A stretch of 64,000 bases of DNA. Origin: Siphonodentalium dalli. Its lineage: Eukaryota > Mollusca > Scaphopoda > Gadilida > Siphonodentaliidae. The position numbers and the translations under genes are program-made. Shown here piece by piece: positions 21,431-33,726 of this stretch. Under the pieces are notes generated by a model. It ran no database searches. It had not been told where the DNA came from and saw only the letters and a program-made list of their open reading frames with translations. Within the stretch, counting starts at the first letter, position 1. Each line of letters opens with the position of its first letter. The stretch is from positions 42,679,912 through 42,743,911 of the forward strand of contig CP136064.1 of assembly GCA_032622095.1 (NCBI GenBank), in the 5' to 3' direction.

Positions 21431-21981
21431 CAGAGAACATGCATAGAGTAAACATAGTACTATCGGACTATCGTAAAGTAGTTCCGTTTAATTCGGGATT
21501 AATTAACCCTCAGACTGCCGAAACTGCCGACAATAAATTCGCTTGTTCATGTCCCTCGAAAATCAAACTTGCCTGTTTAGAGGTCCGATTTTCGTGGCTA
21601 ATGGTGATAGAATCACAATTTTTCAGTCAAGTTCATGGATAAATTACAAATATTACACTTAATCGGCTTATGTCCGCGGCCATAAACCTGCGTTTTGATA
21701 ACAATTTATTTGAGACAAACTGTTGCGCGGGTATCAGTCGGCGCTTATCGGTTGAAGTTATTATAATCGTGCAGCCTGCACGTGCAACAAGTGTTCAAAT
21801 ACAACAGAAAAAAAAATACTATGTCAAATAAATAACGTGATCAATGGACAGACAAGTTTCATTTCCGTGGGACACGAAAAAGCGAATTTAATGTCGTCAG
21901 TTTCGGCAGTCTGAGGGTTTTAATTAATCTCCTTTACGATATCCCGATAGGACTATGTTTACTCTATGTTCTCTGTTCTCT
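21431..21981. repeat. Inverted repeat element inside the 4.9-kb transposon
   Basis: The left arm (about 21432-21546) and right arm (about 21881-21981) pair through CAGAGAACATGCATAGAGTA, the ACTATCGG/CCGATAG block, and the CCCTCAGACTGCCGAAACTG block. The right edge continues as a short TTCTCTG tandem repeat. This may be a MITE that inserted into the core. Confidence 0.55.
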
Positions 21982-22509
21982 GTTCTCTGTTAGCGCAATT
22001 TTCTGAAATTTCGGACTATTTCGTCTATAAAAATACGATGAGCAACTGAAAATGTTTTTCAACATTCTGGAAGGGGTATATGTCCTTGGTATATATGTTT
22101 AAAATTTCACGCATAAACTATGACAGATAACAAAGTTATAATTAGTTTTATAGGCCCACCATAAATCCCCTATAATAAACGCATGCGGCCGTAAGCACAT
22201 TGCTTTGCTGTGGATACTTTCGTTCCCAGCATGCATCATTCTCGCTATCTGTAAAATGTCTATGAACAATGGCTGTGCCATGCACTCTTAACTTTGATCC
22301 GCATTTAGAAGTATTCTGGTGTGGCGACTGAGAAACCTGCAGTAATTTATAAGCCGTAGTTCATTGTAATAATTTGAAGAATTACTTTTCTTAACGGAAT
22401 TCTGAGGCGGTCCATTCATGTAACCAATATATTTTATATTATGATTTATATTTATGGCTAATAATATGATCTTGGTGGCGTTACCATTTCTGACTATGGT
22501 TTTCTTGTA

Positions 22510-22890
22510 TTATTCATGCGAGGGAGGTTCTCATATTATATATACGCCAGTCAAACACGGGTGAGGTTCTCATATGAGAACCTCCCCCGCGTATGACTGG
22601 TCTGATCCTCACGTATGACCGGCGGATAATATGAACCTCCACCGTGTATGACCGGCGGATAATATGAGAACCTCCCCCACATATGGGAATCTCCCTCGCG
22701 TATGACCGGTGAATAATATGAACGCGGTGGAGGTTCTCATATTATCTGCCGGTCATACGCGTTGGAGGTTCATATTATCCGCCAGTCATACGCAAGGGAT
22801 GTTCTCATATTATCCACCAGTCATACGCGGGGGAGGTTCTCATATGAGAACCTCACCCGTGTTTGACTGGCGTATAATATGAGATCCTCC
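22510..22890. repeat. Second GC-rich minisatellite, copies in both orientations
   Basis: Units of the same kind as at 20752-21012 occur here in both directions, so the stretch can fold on itself; GAGGTTCTCATATGAGAACCTC appears as a palindromic junction at two places. The orientation change divides the core into left and right halves. Confidence 0.75.
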
Positions 22891-23344
22891 CTCGAACGCA
22901 GTTTTTCGTGTTTCATGGCACCTTCACATGGGTGGGTTAATCGGTCTCTTGCTGTGCAATAGATGATAAACTTCATTTTAATACCAAGTCTGCTTGTGGG
23001 CATAGTGTTATCGCTGTAAAAATGCATTTCTGCAGCTGTTCCACGTCCTTGATTTCGACAACTTTCATGTTAGGTCAGTTGTCGACCAAATAATACAACT
23101 TCTGGTGTCCGGTCAGTGGCGGGGTTAATATGTGTGGATAGGGCGAATGTGGGCCTTTCGTTAATCACAAAACGGAGCCCTCTATGTGTTGTATTCCTCG
23201 AGGTATCGACCGTTACACGCAATTTGAAGTTCTGTTCCGCAGATTGTCGTTCTATTCCATATTCCATCCCATCCCGCAGATTGTCATGTCACGCCGTCCG
23301 ATCGCAGCGACCCCTTTCGTTATAATTGTTACAGAAGTGCAGGC

Positions 23345-24131
23345 GCGTTATTAGGGTCACAATTACAACTTCTAGAATCCATTTTATGTTTGTTTTAATT
23401 TTTGCCTTTCAATTCTGAGATCCGTTTTATGCTCATTTCAATTTCAACAATTATAGAATTAAAATATAAGAATTAAAATGTAAAGTAAGAATTAAAATGT
23501 AAAGTTAGAATTAAAATATAAGAATTAAAATGTTAAGTTAGAATTAAAATATTAAGTAAGAATTAAAATATTAAGTTAGAGTTAATAGAATGTTTCTGGA
23601 ATGTAAATAGAATGTAAATAGAATGTAAATAGAATGTAAATAGAATGTAAATAGAATGTAAATAGAATGTAAATAGAATGTAAATATGATGTAAATAGAA
23701 TTAAAATATAAGAATTAAAATGTTAAGTTAGAATTGAAATGTTAAGTTAGAATTAAAATATAAGAATTAAAATGTAAAGTAAGAATTAAAATGTAAAGTT
23801 AGAATTAAAATATAAGAATTAAAATGTTAAGTTAGAATTAAAATATTAAGTAAGAATTAAAATATTAAGTTAGAGTTAATAGAATGTTTCTGGAATGTAA
23901 ATAGAATGTAAATAGAATGTAAATAGAATGTAAATAGAATGTAAATAGAATGTAAATATGATGTAAATAGAATTAAAATATAAGAATTAAAATGTTAAGT
24001 TAGAATTGAAATGTTAAGTTAGAATTAAAATATAAGAATTAAAATGTTAAGTTAGAATTAAAATATTAAGTAAGAATTAAAATGTTAAGTTAGAATTAAA
24101 ATGTGAAGTTAGGATTGTGACCCTAATAACC
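23345..24131. repeat. A-rich minisatellite, right arm, with inner TIR copy
   Basis: TTATTAGGGTCACAAT at 23349-23364 is the same terminal motif as the outer ends, and its reverse complement closes at about 24131. The right arm is therefore a nested unit with its own ends. Inside, a block of about 297 bp (from about 23454 and again from about 23750) is duplicated. It contains GAATTAAAATATAA-type units and an 11-bp GTAAATAGAAT repeat. The left arm has lost the matching inner end. Confidence 0.75.
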
Positions 24132-24334
24132 CTCCATAGATTACAAGTGATGTGCTGTCTGCATTTCATTGTTTACACAACCTGTGTATTTCATCTTATC
24201 GTCCCTGAATATTGCTATTCATGTTCAATCAATCTGTTTTGCACAAATTAGCATAGCTTGGTAAGGCTCCTCGTTAGGTCTGGTTACACTTACATTAGAA
24301 CTGTGTATGATATTCACTGTATGCATTTAGTCTA

Positions 24335-24600
24335 TACTAGCATGGTTAACCGGCGTTGCCCAGGTTAGAATTATCTGAAACTCTCTGCTGTGGCCATTCG
24401 GTGGGAATAGAGAATTCTCTTGTTCAAAGTGTTACACGTATTCTCAAAATTATATATCCAAATGGCATCACAAAACGTCATTCTTATACATGGATTATAA
24501 GTAGTGGCCCACCTTGTCGGCGTGACTGTCACTTTGTTTATCGCGACTAATTTGTCCCACGAATAAAGAAGAATTTATATATCAATAACTTCAGACGTTA
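24335..24600. repeat. Fragment of a dispersed repeat (GGTTAACCGGCGTTGCCCAGG)
   Basis: The phrase around 24345-24365 resembles an interspersed repeat I remember from several invertebrate genomes, and a related phrase recurs at about 31289-31325. The boundaries are not clear and no coding potential is supported. Confidence 0.4.
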
Positions 24601-24609
24601 TCATTTTTT

Positions 24610-26240
24610 AGTTCACCTGAGACGAAATCTCCGGTGGAGCAATAATCATCACTCCTCGTCCGTCCGTCCATCGTCCGTCCGTCAACAATTTTTTGAACAT
24701 CTTCTCCTCGGGAACCATAAGACCGAATGGGTTCATATTTGGTGTGGATGTTCACAAGGTGACCCACATTCAGATTTGTTCAAATGAGGTCACTGGGTCA
24801 AATAGTTGTGAAAGCAGGGCCATAACTCTATTACTCCATAGTAATTCTTAGAATGACTTCTCAAGAACTATTGGGCCGATTTAGCTTATATTTGGTATGG
24901 AGGGTCCTTGGGTGACTGGGGTTCAGATTTGTTCAAAATGGGGTCACTGGGTCAAATAGGGGAAGAACCATGGAAACAACTCTTTAAAAAACATTTGTTT
25001 AGATAGAACTCGTTGTTCAATTTAACAAAAGTTAAACAACATTTTTTTTTTTTTTAATTGAGATTAATTTCCTGCTCAATTAAAAAAAAACACCATTATA
25101 ACATCCACCAGGGTGACTAAACCAAACAGCTAGCAGATACTCCGAGCTCTATGAGATATGAAGAAGCCAGAAGGTGTCTGCAATCACAGAATGTTTACTT
25201 AACACCATATAGAAGTCACATTGATTATAAAGTAATAAATGAAATGGCAGTGTTAACAAACTCTCATTGGAATGACAGCTAGTTTGAGTAATACCCTAAA
25301 AATATCTGCCTGTTAAAGAGTTTGTATATAAATGACCCACAGCTTATGATAACAAACTCCCAAGGAATCTGACAGGCCAGTAAACTAAATACCTGTTTTC
25401 TGAGGCAATTACATATGGGAAACTGGATGAGAAAGAAGGAGGCATTTTTCTAAGCTTGCTTGAAATGTAGAATTGAGACATATTTTGTGTGGATGGTCTC
25501 TATGTGGCTGGAATTCATTTCTGTTCAAATGGGGGTCACATGGTCAAAAAAGTGGCATAGTTAGGGACCTAACTCTTTCCATTCATAGTAATTCTTAAAA
25601 CATCTTCTCAAGAATAGTTGGGGCTATTTAGCTTATAATTGGTATGGAATGTCCTTGGGTGACAGGGATACTGATGTGTTAAAATGAGGTCACCTGGGCA
25701 AATAAGGGCGGAGCCAGAGACATAACTTGTCCATCCATTGTAATTCTTAACATGTCTTCCTATCAAGAACCATCATGCCTATTCAGCTTATATTTGGTAT
25801 GGGTGACAAGGATATATTCAGATTTGATTCAGAATTGGATCACTGGGCCAAATAGGGTCAGAGCCACGGACATAATTATTTCCCTCATTAGTTATTTTTA
25901 AAACATCTTCTCAAGAACCATTTGGCATATTTAGCATACATTTTGGTGACTGAGATTCAGATTTGTTGAAATGGGTTCACCAGGTCAAATAGGGGTGTGA
26001 CCAGGGACATAACTCTTCCCCCGTAGTAATTCTTAAAATGGCTATTTAGCTTATATGTAGTAACTAGTATGGAGGGTCATTGTGTTACTTGGGACTGGGT
26101 TACAGATTTGTTAAAATGGGTTCGACCAATCAAGAAATGGCATTTGGTGTATATGGCCTATGGAGAGTTGGGATCAGCATTTGTTTGAATGGAGTCCACC
26201 ATTAAAAAAGGGGGCATGTCAGGTTGTAACTTTGCCACTG
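24610..26240. repeat. Degenerate tandem repeat region, about 170-bp units
   Basis: It starts with a GTCCGTCCGTC run, then repeats diverged units built from CTTCTCAAGAACCAT, TTTAGCTTATATTTGGTATGG, GGGTCCTTGGGTGACTGGG, TCAGATTTGTTCAAA and GGTCACTGGGTCAAATAGGG. Similar anonymous repeats are common in molluscan DNA (remembered, not searched). An A/T-rich tract interrupts it near 25040-25095. No gene seen. Confidence 0.7.
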
Positions 26241-27349
26241 TTAGGAAACCTTGAGGTATCAGTTGTAAAATTCCAACATTTGCAAAGGAATTTTACGAAT
26301 TTGGGAGTGTGCTTGCTTCAGTTGTGATGGAGCAGACTATAGACTATGTGGGGTAGGGGGATCTGGACCATATTTCAAGGTGGACACCCACTGCTCAACG
26401 GAGACCCTCTAGGCTACGCCCCGCTTTAGTACTAACTCTTATGGTCTTCTGAGTCTCAGTCTTCTCAGTCTTTACAGTCTGGTGGGCGTCTCCGTCGTCA
26501 TTGACTGTCTTGTTAAATCGTACAGTCGACATGGATGGAATTGAGTTTTTGTGTGTGATCAGTTGTAAATATTTGTTAAACGGATCAAAACATGAACATT
26601 AGTTCAAAACAGGACAATTGAGTTTCACATATAGATGTATAAATAAATCTAGTGGGTTATACTAAAATTTTGAGGACACCTGGTTATCATATATCCATGA
26701 AGATACAGATGTTTTGAAGAAATTTCCAGGTACACCTCTGTTCATGATGCTATACTGGCTAATTATTCTCAGCTTAAAATAAATGTTACTGTATATCAGC
26801 TAAATGTGCCCGACACTGAGCGATATTCTCAGTTGTTCTAAAAGAATGAAAGAACTCCACTGCATCGGGCAGATGTACCCTTGTCAGATGCCAGTATTGG
26901 AAAATCGCGAAAAGTCTTGTGCTACTGACTGTGTTTTCTTTTATCTCAGAAGAAACTAAATTTGATTGCACAATGTGACCACTATTTTTGAACAGGCCTA
27001 TACATTTCCATATCTCTTGACAAATTGTATCTTTTTTTTTTACAATATCTTAAACAGGAAAGACTCAATGTTGACGGTTCAAGGGGCCTCGTTTTGCAAG
27101 AATATATGCATTTTAAAAATAGAATGACAAATAAACTTTTATATCTGTTCTTGCTGGCTCACTATAGGAATGCACTGATTCCCGTCCCCATATAACTATG
27201 ACAATTGAGAAGATATAGTTGTTCAAGTGACTTATAACTCGATCCCCATTTGTCAAGGTTGTGAACTTCGAACGCCAAACATTGCTTAGAACGAATTATG
27301 GTTATCACTATATTTAACTTTAGTGGATGTCGGCGAATAAATCATTCTA
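26241..27349. other. Non-coding stretch, no gene seen
   Basis: Only short frames without domain features. I see no repeat unit or inverted structure. Confidence 0.45.
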
Positions 27350-27830
27350 ATCAATGCTAAATTGCTCCTCCACTCTCCACCCCTGGACCTAAATGCACCA
27401 AATTTGCCGTCTTTTTAACCCACCTGATTTGATTCCTCGTATCACGGGAGAAGAATCTGTATGAATTTGGTGGAAATTAGTGCTAACCATTTGTATCAGC
27501 TTCGATGCATCGCCACTTCGTGCACCCCTGACTCGAACGACGCCATATCAGAGAGATGATTATGTATAAGTTTGGTGGAATTAAGTGACAAATATATTTA
27601 ATCATTTTTGCTGTCCCTCCCATTTTCTGCCCCTGACAACAACAGCGTCACTTTAGAAAAATTTAACCCACACCTTATCTTCCTCGTAAAAGGTTACCCC
27701 TGTCAGGCCCATTTGGTGCCATCTAGATCAAAAATTAATCCGATCAAAAAGTTACCCATGTTAGACCCCTTTGGTGCCGTCTACATGGTCCCCTGTGAAT
27801 TTATATAGAACAGACAGACAATCGTAAATA
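27350..27830. repeat. Degenerate tandem repeat, family shared with 56.8-57.6 kb
   Basis: About three diverged units of about 140-150 bp with the blocks GATTCCTCGTATCACGG, AGAAGAAT...GTATGAATTTGGTGGAA and TGCACCCCTGA. The same blocks recur at 56760-57640 near the Toll-like receptor. A G homopolymer tract follows at about 27849-27882. Confidence 0.65.
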
Positions 27831-28397
27831 TGGATATAGATACTGTGCTGGGGGGGGGGGGGGGGGGAGAGGGGGGGGGGGTAGGCGTCGCGCATCGGGG
27901 GGAATTTGTGCGACCATCATTTACGTATGAGAAAATAACTCTAGTTTTTGATCGAAAGCAGGTGACAAAATATCGATTTTGTTCTGTTTCATATGGTACG
28001 CTATCGAAAAAAATTGACATTTTCAGTGGTTGACAGACAATGTTAAAGGGAGACTGTGCCAATTTCAATACATTCCCGGCGGTAATTAATAGTTCTCGGA
28101 TCTAATATCGATAAAAGTAACTGAATTGAGTCGACGATGTCTTCTGTAAAACGCTCAGGTGAACAGGTAATCTTAAATTCAAATTTAATAATTTTATATA
28201 AATTTAGTTTATGACTGAAGCTATAAGTTTATTGGTCAAATGTGTTGAAATATTTCGCTAAAAGCAGGAAGTTGGAGTAGATTTTCAAAACAAATTGCCT
28301 GAGAATCAAATATCTTTTTAGCTCAACTTTCTTTGTAAGTTTGAGATATTGCCATGGGTTGGCGTCCGCCGTCCGTGTGACCGTCAATAATTTCCTT

Positions 28398-29740
28398 TGG
28401 CGCGGGCTACATGTCGTATCTTTGGTCTGATCTTTATGAAATTTGTTATGAATGTTGACATTGACATGTAGATGGGAATGAGTCATTTTGGGTCATTCGG
28501 CCAAAAAAGATGGCCGCTGGTGGCCATCTTGGATTTCAAAATTAAATCCATTGGCGCGGGCTACTTGCCGTACTGTTTGTGTGATCATCATAAAATTTGT
28601 CATGAATGTTGACATTTACATGTAGATATGAAGGAGTCATTTTAGGGTCATTCGGCCAAAAAACATGGCCGCTGGCCATCTTGGATTTTACTCTTTGCAT
28701 CACTAAATCCTTTGACACATCCTACAGACCACATCTTTGATTCGATCATCACCAAACTTCATATGGATCATCGGGGCGACCTCTAGATGGGAAATGAGTC
28801 ATTTTGGGGTCATTCGGCCAAAAAACATGGCCGCCGTCAGCCATCTTGGATTTTACTCTTTGCATGACTAAATCCTTTGGCGCAGGCTACAGGTCATACC
28901 TTTGGTCGGATCATTATGAAATTTGTCACAGTTGTGGACATTGACATGTAGATGGGAACGAGTCATTTTGGGGTCATTCGGCAAAAAAACATGGCCGCCA
29001 GCGGCCATCTTGGATTTCAAAATTCAATCCATTAGCACGGGCTACAGGTCATACTGTTCGTCTGATCATCATGAAATTGGTCATGGATGTTAATATTGAC
29101 ATGTAGATGGGAACGAGTCATTTTGGATTTTACTCTTTGCATGACTAACTTTTTTGGCACAGGCTACAGGTGGTAACTTTGGTCGTATCTTTATCAAATT
29201 TGTCATGGCTGTTAACATTGACATGTAGATGGGAATGAGTCATTTTGGGGTCATTCGGAAAAAAATGGCCACCAGCAGCCATCTTGGATTTCAAAATTCA
29301 TTCCATTAGCACAGACTACAGGACGGAATGTTGGTCTGATCATCATGAAATTTGTCGTGGAAGTTAACATTGACATGTAAATGGGAACGAGTCATTTTGG
29401 ATTTTACTCTTTGCATGACTAACTTTTTTGGCACAGGCTACAGGTGGTAACTTTGGTCGTATCTTTATCAAATTTGTCATGGCTGTTAACATTGACATGT
29501 AGATGGGAATGAGTCATTTTGGGGTCATTCGGAAAAAAAATGGCCACCAGCAGCCATCTTGGATTTCAAAATTCATTCCATTAGCACAGACTACAGGACG
29601 GAGTGTTGGTCTGATCATCATGAAATTTGTCGTGGAAGTTAACATTGACATGTAAATGGGAACGAGTCATTTTGGGGTCATTCGGCAAAAAAACATGGCT
29701 GCCAGTGGCCATCTTGGATTTTACTCTTTGCATAACTAGA
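28398..29740 (+). repeat. Tandem array of about nine roughly 150-bp monomers
   Basis: Monomers begin GGCGCGGGCTAC or variants at about 28399, 28553, 28714, 28878, 29032, 29155, 29307, 29428 and 29583. Each contains TTGACATGTAGATGGGAA, GAGTCATTTTGGGGTCATTC and a hairpin formed by ATGGCC...GGCCATCTTGG. The stretches from 29155 and from 29428 are near-identical 273-bp dimers, a higher-order repeat with one short and one long monomer. No gene seen. Confidence 0.85.
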
Positions 29741-30055
29741 CATTTCAGCTTTCCACATTTCTAATCACTCCCATTGACTTTAACATGTGAAATTATTCCC
29801 TTTCCAAGTTGAGCTACATTGTCATTGACACTTTCATTTGTTTGGCCTTAACCTGTCATTAAACTGGGAATTATGAAAGCATCTTTGCACATATATGGGG
29901 CAAATGCTGACAAGTATTGACTACGAAATATATTAACTGCATGCACCAGGCATGCTTTGTATTTTCAATGTTATTATAAACTTCTCTGTCCCGACAAGTT
30001 CCCATGTTTTGAACTGGTGGGTTATTATCTCTATATACACGGGCGTAGACATTAA

Positions 30056-30535
30056 AGGTACTCAATCCGATCAGACGGTCCTCATACCATCATGATACAA
30101 CAATAACAACAACAACAACAACAACCACATTTCTTCAAAATACGCTTTAGTTATCAGTATCGATTTATTGCAACAAAATAATGCTAACCACTGTCAACTA
30201 AGGTATAAAATTTCCCAAAACTTGTTATCTATCAACATTTTGTTCAACAAAATATGGCCGTATTATCACCAAAATATCACGAAATTTGACCGTATTACCA
30301 CTTGATTTTAGAGTTGTCCATCTTCATCCGCAATTTTATCCGAGACCCTTTGGGTAGCATATTATTACACGTCTCGAGAAATAACAAACTTCAGAAATCG
30401 ATATCTGATCACTCTTGAGCTTTGACGGTTGGGTTCCTCGACTCCAATCAGATATTTTTTACCCCCCCCCCCCCCCCAAGCTGCCCCAAGCCAAAGAAAT
30501 AGTAATTTTGGAGCGTCTGATCGGATTGAGTACCT
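30056..30535. mobile_element. TTAA-flanked MITE, well-preserved copy
   Basis: A 480-bp element with a perfect 22-bp terminal inverted repeat starting AGGTACTCAATCCGATCA, flanked by intact TTAA at 30052-30055 and 30536-30539. It contains a CAA-repeat tract near the left end and a C homopolymer near 30463-30477. It has no transposase. Its relative at 15487-15965 lies in FBXL15 intron 1. A piggyBac- or Kolobok-type transposase is implied. Confidence 0.82.
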
Positions 30536-30539
30536 TTAA

Positions 30540-31424
30540 GAGTAGAGATTCGTGACATGATCGAGAAACCGCCTCAAGAATTTACGATACGGCAGGAAAC
30601 GATTTATTTGCATAAAACACCAAGACAGGCTGAACATTACAACTCATAATAAAACAATAAATTAATAAATATTTACATGTGAACATGGCAGGTCTATAAC
30701 TACATTTGACCATAAAACTTAAAAACGCTAGTCATTTCTGGAGCGAGGACACGCATGAGTAACGGCGGACGCGACGATTTCCGTGTGATTGCATTGATTC
30801 TGGTTGCTCAAGAAAAAACGGTGAGTAAACAGAGTAAATGACTTTAAAATATCTACATATATTTTAGTATGTGTTGTGTTTTGGGACAATATTAGTCTTA
30901 ATCAGTGGGTGCTAAATGTATGGCAACCTGTCCGCATTGGAGGTACATGCTATATCACTGTGTACATACGACACCAGAAACAGTTAGCATCCCGAGTGTT
31001 TGTATGCTACAGTGGGTGCAGATATCAGGCTTTTTCTCGTAGACTTGCGACTTTACAAATACTAAACTCCACGTGTGCATGGCAGATATGTTGTAGTTAA
31101 TGGTAGTTATTGCGACTTTGACATAACTCGCAAGGTTCATTCGTTAATGGACAATTTAGGCGAATACTCGCACGAAAAATTATCTAATTTTGTTTAAAAA
31201 GAGAAAAAAATAGAATAGCGCATAATTCTAACAAAACAATGGGTATTATAGATATATGATGATTTGATCTACGTTATATATATAACACTAGCAGGTTAGC
31301 CCGCCACTGGCGGCGTTGGTCCGAAACTTGACATTTGTTTTCGCTTTTCAATGAGTTAATCGTGCCTTTTTGAGAGAAATTATTGTACCCTCCCTAAAAG
31401 AGGTATTATTTAAGGTAAATCGGG
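30540..31424. other. Non-coding stretch, no gene seen
   Basis: AT-rich sequence without supported genes. A short piece at about 31289-31325 resembles the dispersed repeat at 24335. Confidence 0.45.
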
Positions 31425-31431
31425 CGGAAAA

Positions 31432-32215
31432 AAACTGACCCGATGATGTCGTTGTTGTTGGCATTCAGGGCTTCGGGTCGTTGTTGTTGGCATCACGGCT
31501 CGGGGCTACCCGAAAAATCTCACATTGCCGTATAGGGAAAATAGGATTGCGTGTATTTAGTAATTTTAACTAATTATTTCCTCGCCAACAATGTCGTTGT
31601 TGTTGATATTTACGGCTTGGGGGCTATTTTCTCGTCAACAATGTCGTTGGCGTTCACGGTTTTGGGCAGTGGAAGTCCCGTCAGATTCGGGACGTATCGC
31701 AGTGCCTCGGATTCACTTAAAAAACTGACCCGATGATGTCGTTGTTGTTGGCATTCAGGGCTTCGGGTCGTTGTTGTTGGCATCACGGCTCCCCGAAAAA
31801 TCTCACATTGCCGAAAAGGGAAAATAGGATTGCGTGTATTTAGTAATTTGAACTAATTATTTTCTCGCCAACAATGTCGTTGTTGTTGATATTTCCGGCT
31901 TGGGGGCTATTTTCTCGCCAACAATGTCGTTGGCGTTCACGGTTTGGGGCAGTGGAAGTCCCGTCAGATTCGGGACGTATCGCAGTGCGTCGGATTCACT
32001 TAAATTTCAGCAGCCATATTGTTGTTGGCATTCAGGGCTTCGGGTCGTTGTTGTTGGCATCGCGGCTCCCCGAAAAATCTCACATTGCCGAAAAGGGAAA
32101 ATAGGATTGCGTGTATTTAGTAATGTCGTTGGCGTTCACGGTTTGGGGCAGTGGAAGTCCCGTCAGATTCGGGACGTATCGCAGTGCGTCGGATTCACTT
32201 AAATTTCAGCAGCCA
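31432..32215. repeat. Tandem array with 290-bp unit, GTTGTTGTTGGC-rich
   Basis: Unit 1 starts at 31432 and unit 2 at 31722, 290 bp apart; a third, shortened unit runs to about 32215. Each unit contains TGTCGTTGTTGTTGGCATT, CCCGAAAAATCTCACATTGC and GTCAGATTCGGGACGTATCG. Units are about 95% alike by eye. A truncated copy is found at about 33727-33852. Confidence 0.8.
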
Positions 32216-33726
32216 TATAGCTGCGTCAGTTAGCAGGAATTGATGTGTGTAAGTTTATACTTTAAAATCTGAATGTTCCGGAAATAGACTAAGATTTTCA
32301 GCCGTAACAAAAAATGTATACATCAGAAAATGTAAATTCTATATTTTGCGAGGTATTAGCAAGTTTTGGCTCAACGGGTTTAGCAGTTTGAAGTGAATAT
32401 GGATATAAAAATATACATATACAGATATAATTTTTTTTAGAGTTACTCCTCTTGGATCGCGAGCGAATATCAACCCGATTAACCCCCGCCGTGTTTGCGG
32501 TGATTTTATTGATTGTGAGTGGAGAATGAGTGATCCAAAGCTTGTCCAAAATGCGGCGTCGGCGATCCCCGTGGGTTTTTACACTTATATACGAAATGTG
32601 AGCTCGATCCGTCCAGGCGTTTTTCGATTCCATGACGTACCCACACACATATATACACACATATATATATACGGAAGTCTCAAGATATATATATAGATAT
32701 CTGGTATCAATAAGTCAGTTTTCTTGGCAAAAAATCCGATTAAAAAAAGCCAGGTGTACGGCAGTATGCTAATGTAGCGAGTGGGTAACTGTACTGCAGT
32801 ATGCGAGTTCGGTGTACGGCATTTGTTTTAAAAACACAAATCTAGGCCTTGCGCACTGATTTGGGCATGTATCTGGAAATTGAACTTCTCACTAAAGCGA
32901 GTGAGGTGGATTTTGAACACATTTGAGCAAAAGATTGCTCTATTTGCACGACATATAAATCATTCGTTTTGTCCATGATTAATAAGACTTTGTGGCACAC
33001 CTTTGTCACGCCCGATAACCATATAGGCTGGTGGCTGTGGGTAGGCATATTGCTGTAGTGATATTGAGTGGCGGGTTTCTCAACCAAGGTATGTTTTAGA
33101 TTATAATTGATCAAATACGCTGTAAAAGGTCAGATTTTTTTATCACGTCAGATGCAGTAATGTCTGATTTATAAGTTGAACCTCTTGGTAATAATTTGGC
33201 ATTGTAGAATACGTTGTTTGAAGGCAAAATATATCGGATTTTGTCGACTTTTTCAAACTTTCAAAGTAAACAAACTCCCAAATTTGCTCAGCATGTCGAT
33301 TTGTAAGTTATTTTCGTGGATACATGTGGTATAGTATCTCAGTGACAAGACAAACATGACTGCGAACTCAAATAATGCACTTTTCAGTTAAAAAAAGCTA
33401 TTTGACATACTGTCCCGTCAATATTTTGTGGTAGGCATATTGAATAGCCAAACACCGAGAGGATAGACATATGGCAAACACAGACACGCATGTAGCACAA
33501 TGATCAATAGTGGTTTTAGTCTGAGAAAACGCTTTTGTGATGCTATATTATTCACAGTGTTGTAAATTCACATCGTCCATGAGTCAGGAAACACACTACT
33601 TATTTCCAAGAACTAAATACTGGCAGTTGTAATGTAAAACGTTTTAACTGTGACAAACTTGCAAAATTGGGTTTTAATTGAAAATGGGGAAAGTATAGCA
33701 CAAACTATTCAGCATATATTAATGTA
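32216..33726. other. Non-coding stretch, no gene seen
   Basis: No supported gene. A TA/CA microsatellite lies at about 32640-32690. A 120-codon frame on the minus strand (32298-32660) has no recognisable domain and was not annotated. Confidence 0.45.

Larger units (their letters stand above)
19204..24139. mobile_element. 4.9-kb composite transposon with long repeat-rich inverted ends
   Basis: The left end CTATGGAGGGTTATTAGGG and the right end are reverse complements with very few mismatches, and ATTA is found directly outside both (19200-19203, 24140-24143). Inward, both arms hold T/A-rich minisatellites and then a shared roughly 300-450-bp unique block (19613-20085 and 22890-23345, inverted). 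The centre holds a GC-rich minisatellite and an inverted repeat. No transposase frame is visible. Large arms made of tandem repeats recall foldback elements such as Drosophila FB or Galileo. It sits 170 bp after the FBXL15 stop codon. Confidence 0.72.

Noticed and set aside
19218-24115. Repeat arrays as possible CRISPR arrays
   Set aside because: Units are head-to-tail tandem repeats without unique spacers, in clearly eukaryotic sequence.
32298-32660. A 120-codon minus-strand frame
   Set aside because: No recognisable domain, unusual composition, no splice or start context, and TA-rich microsatellite at one end.
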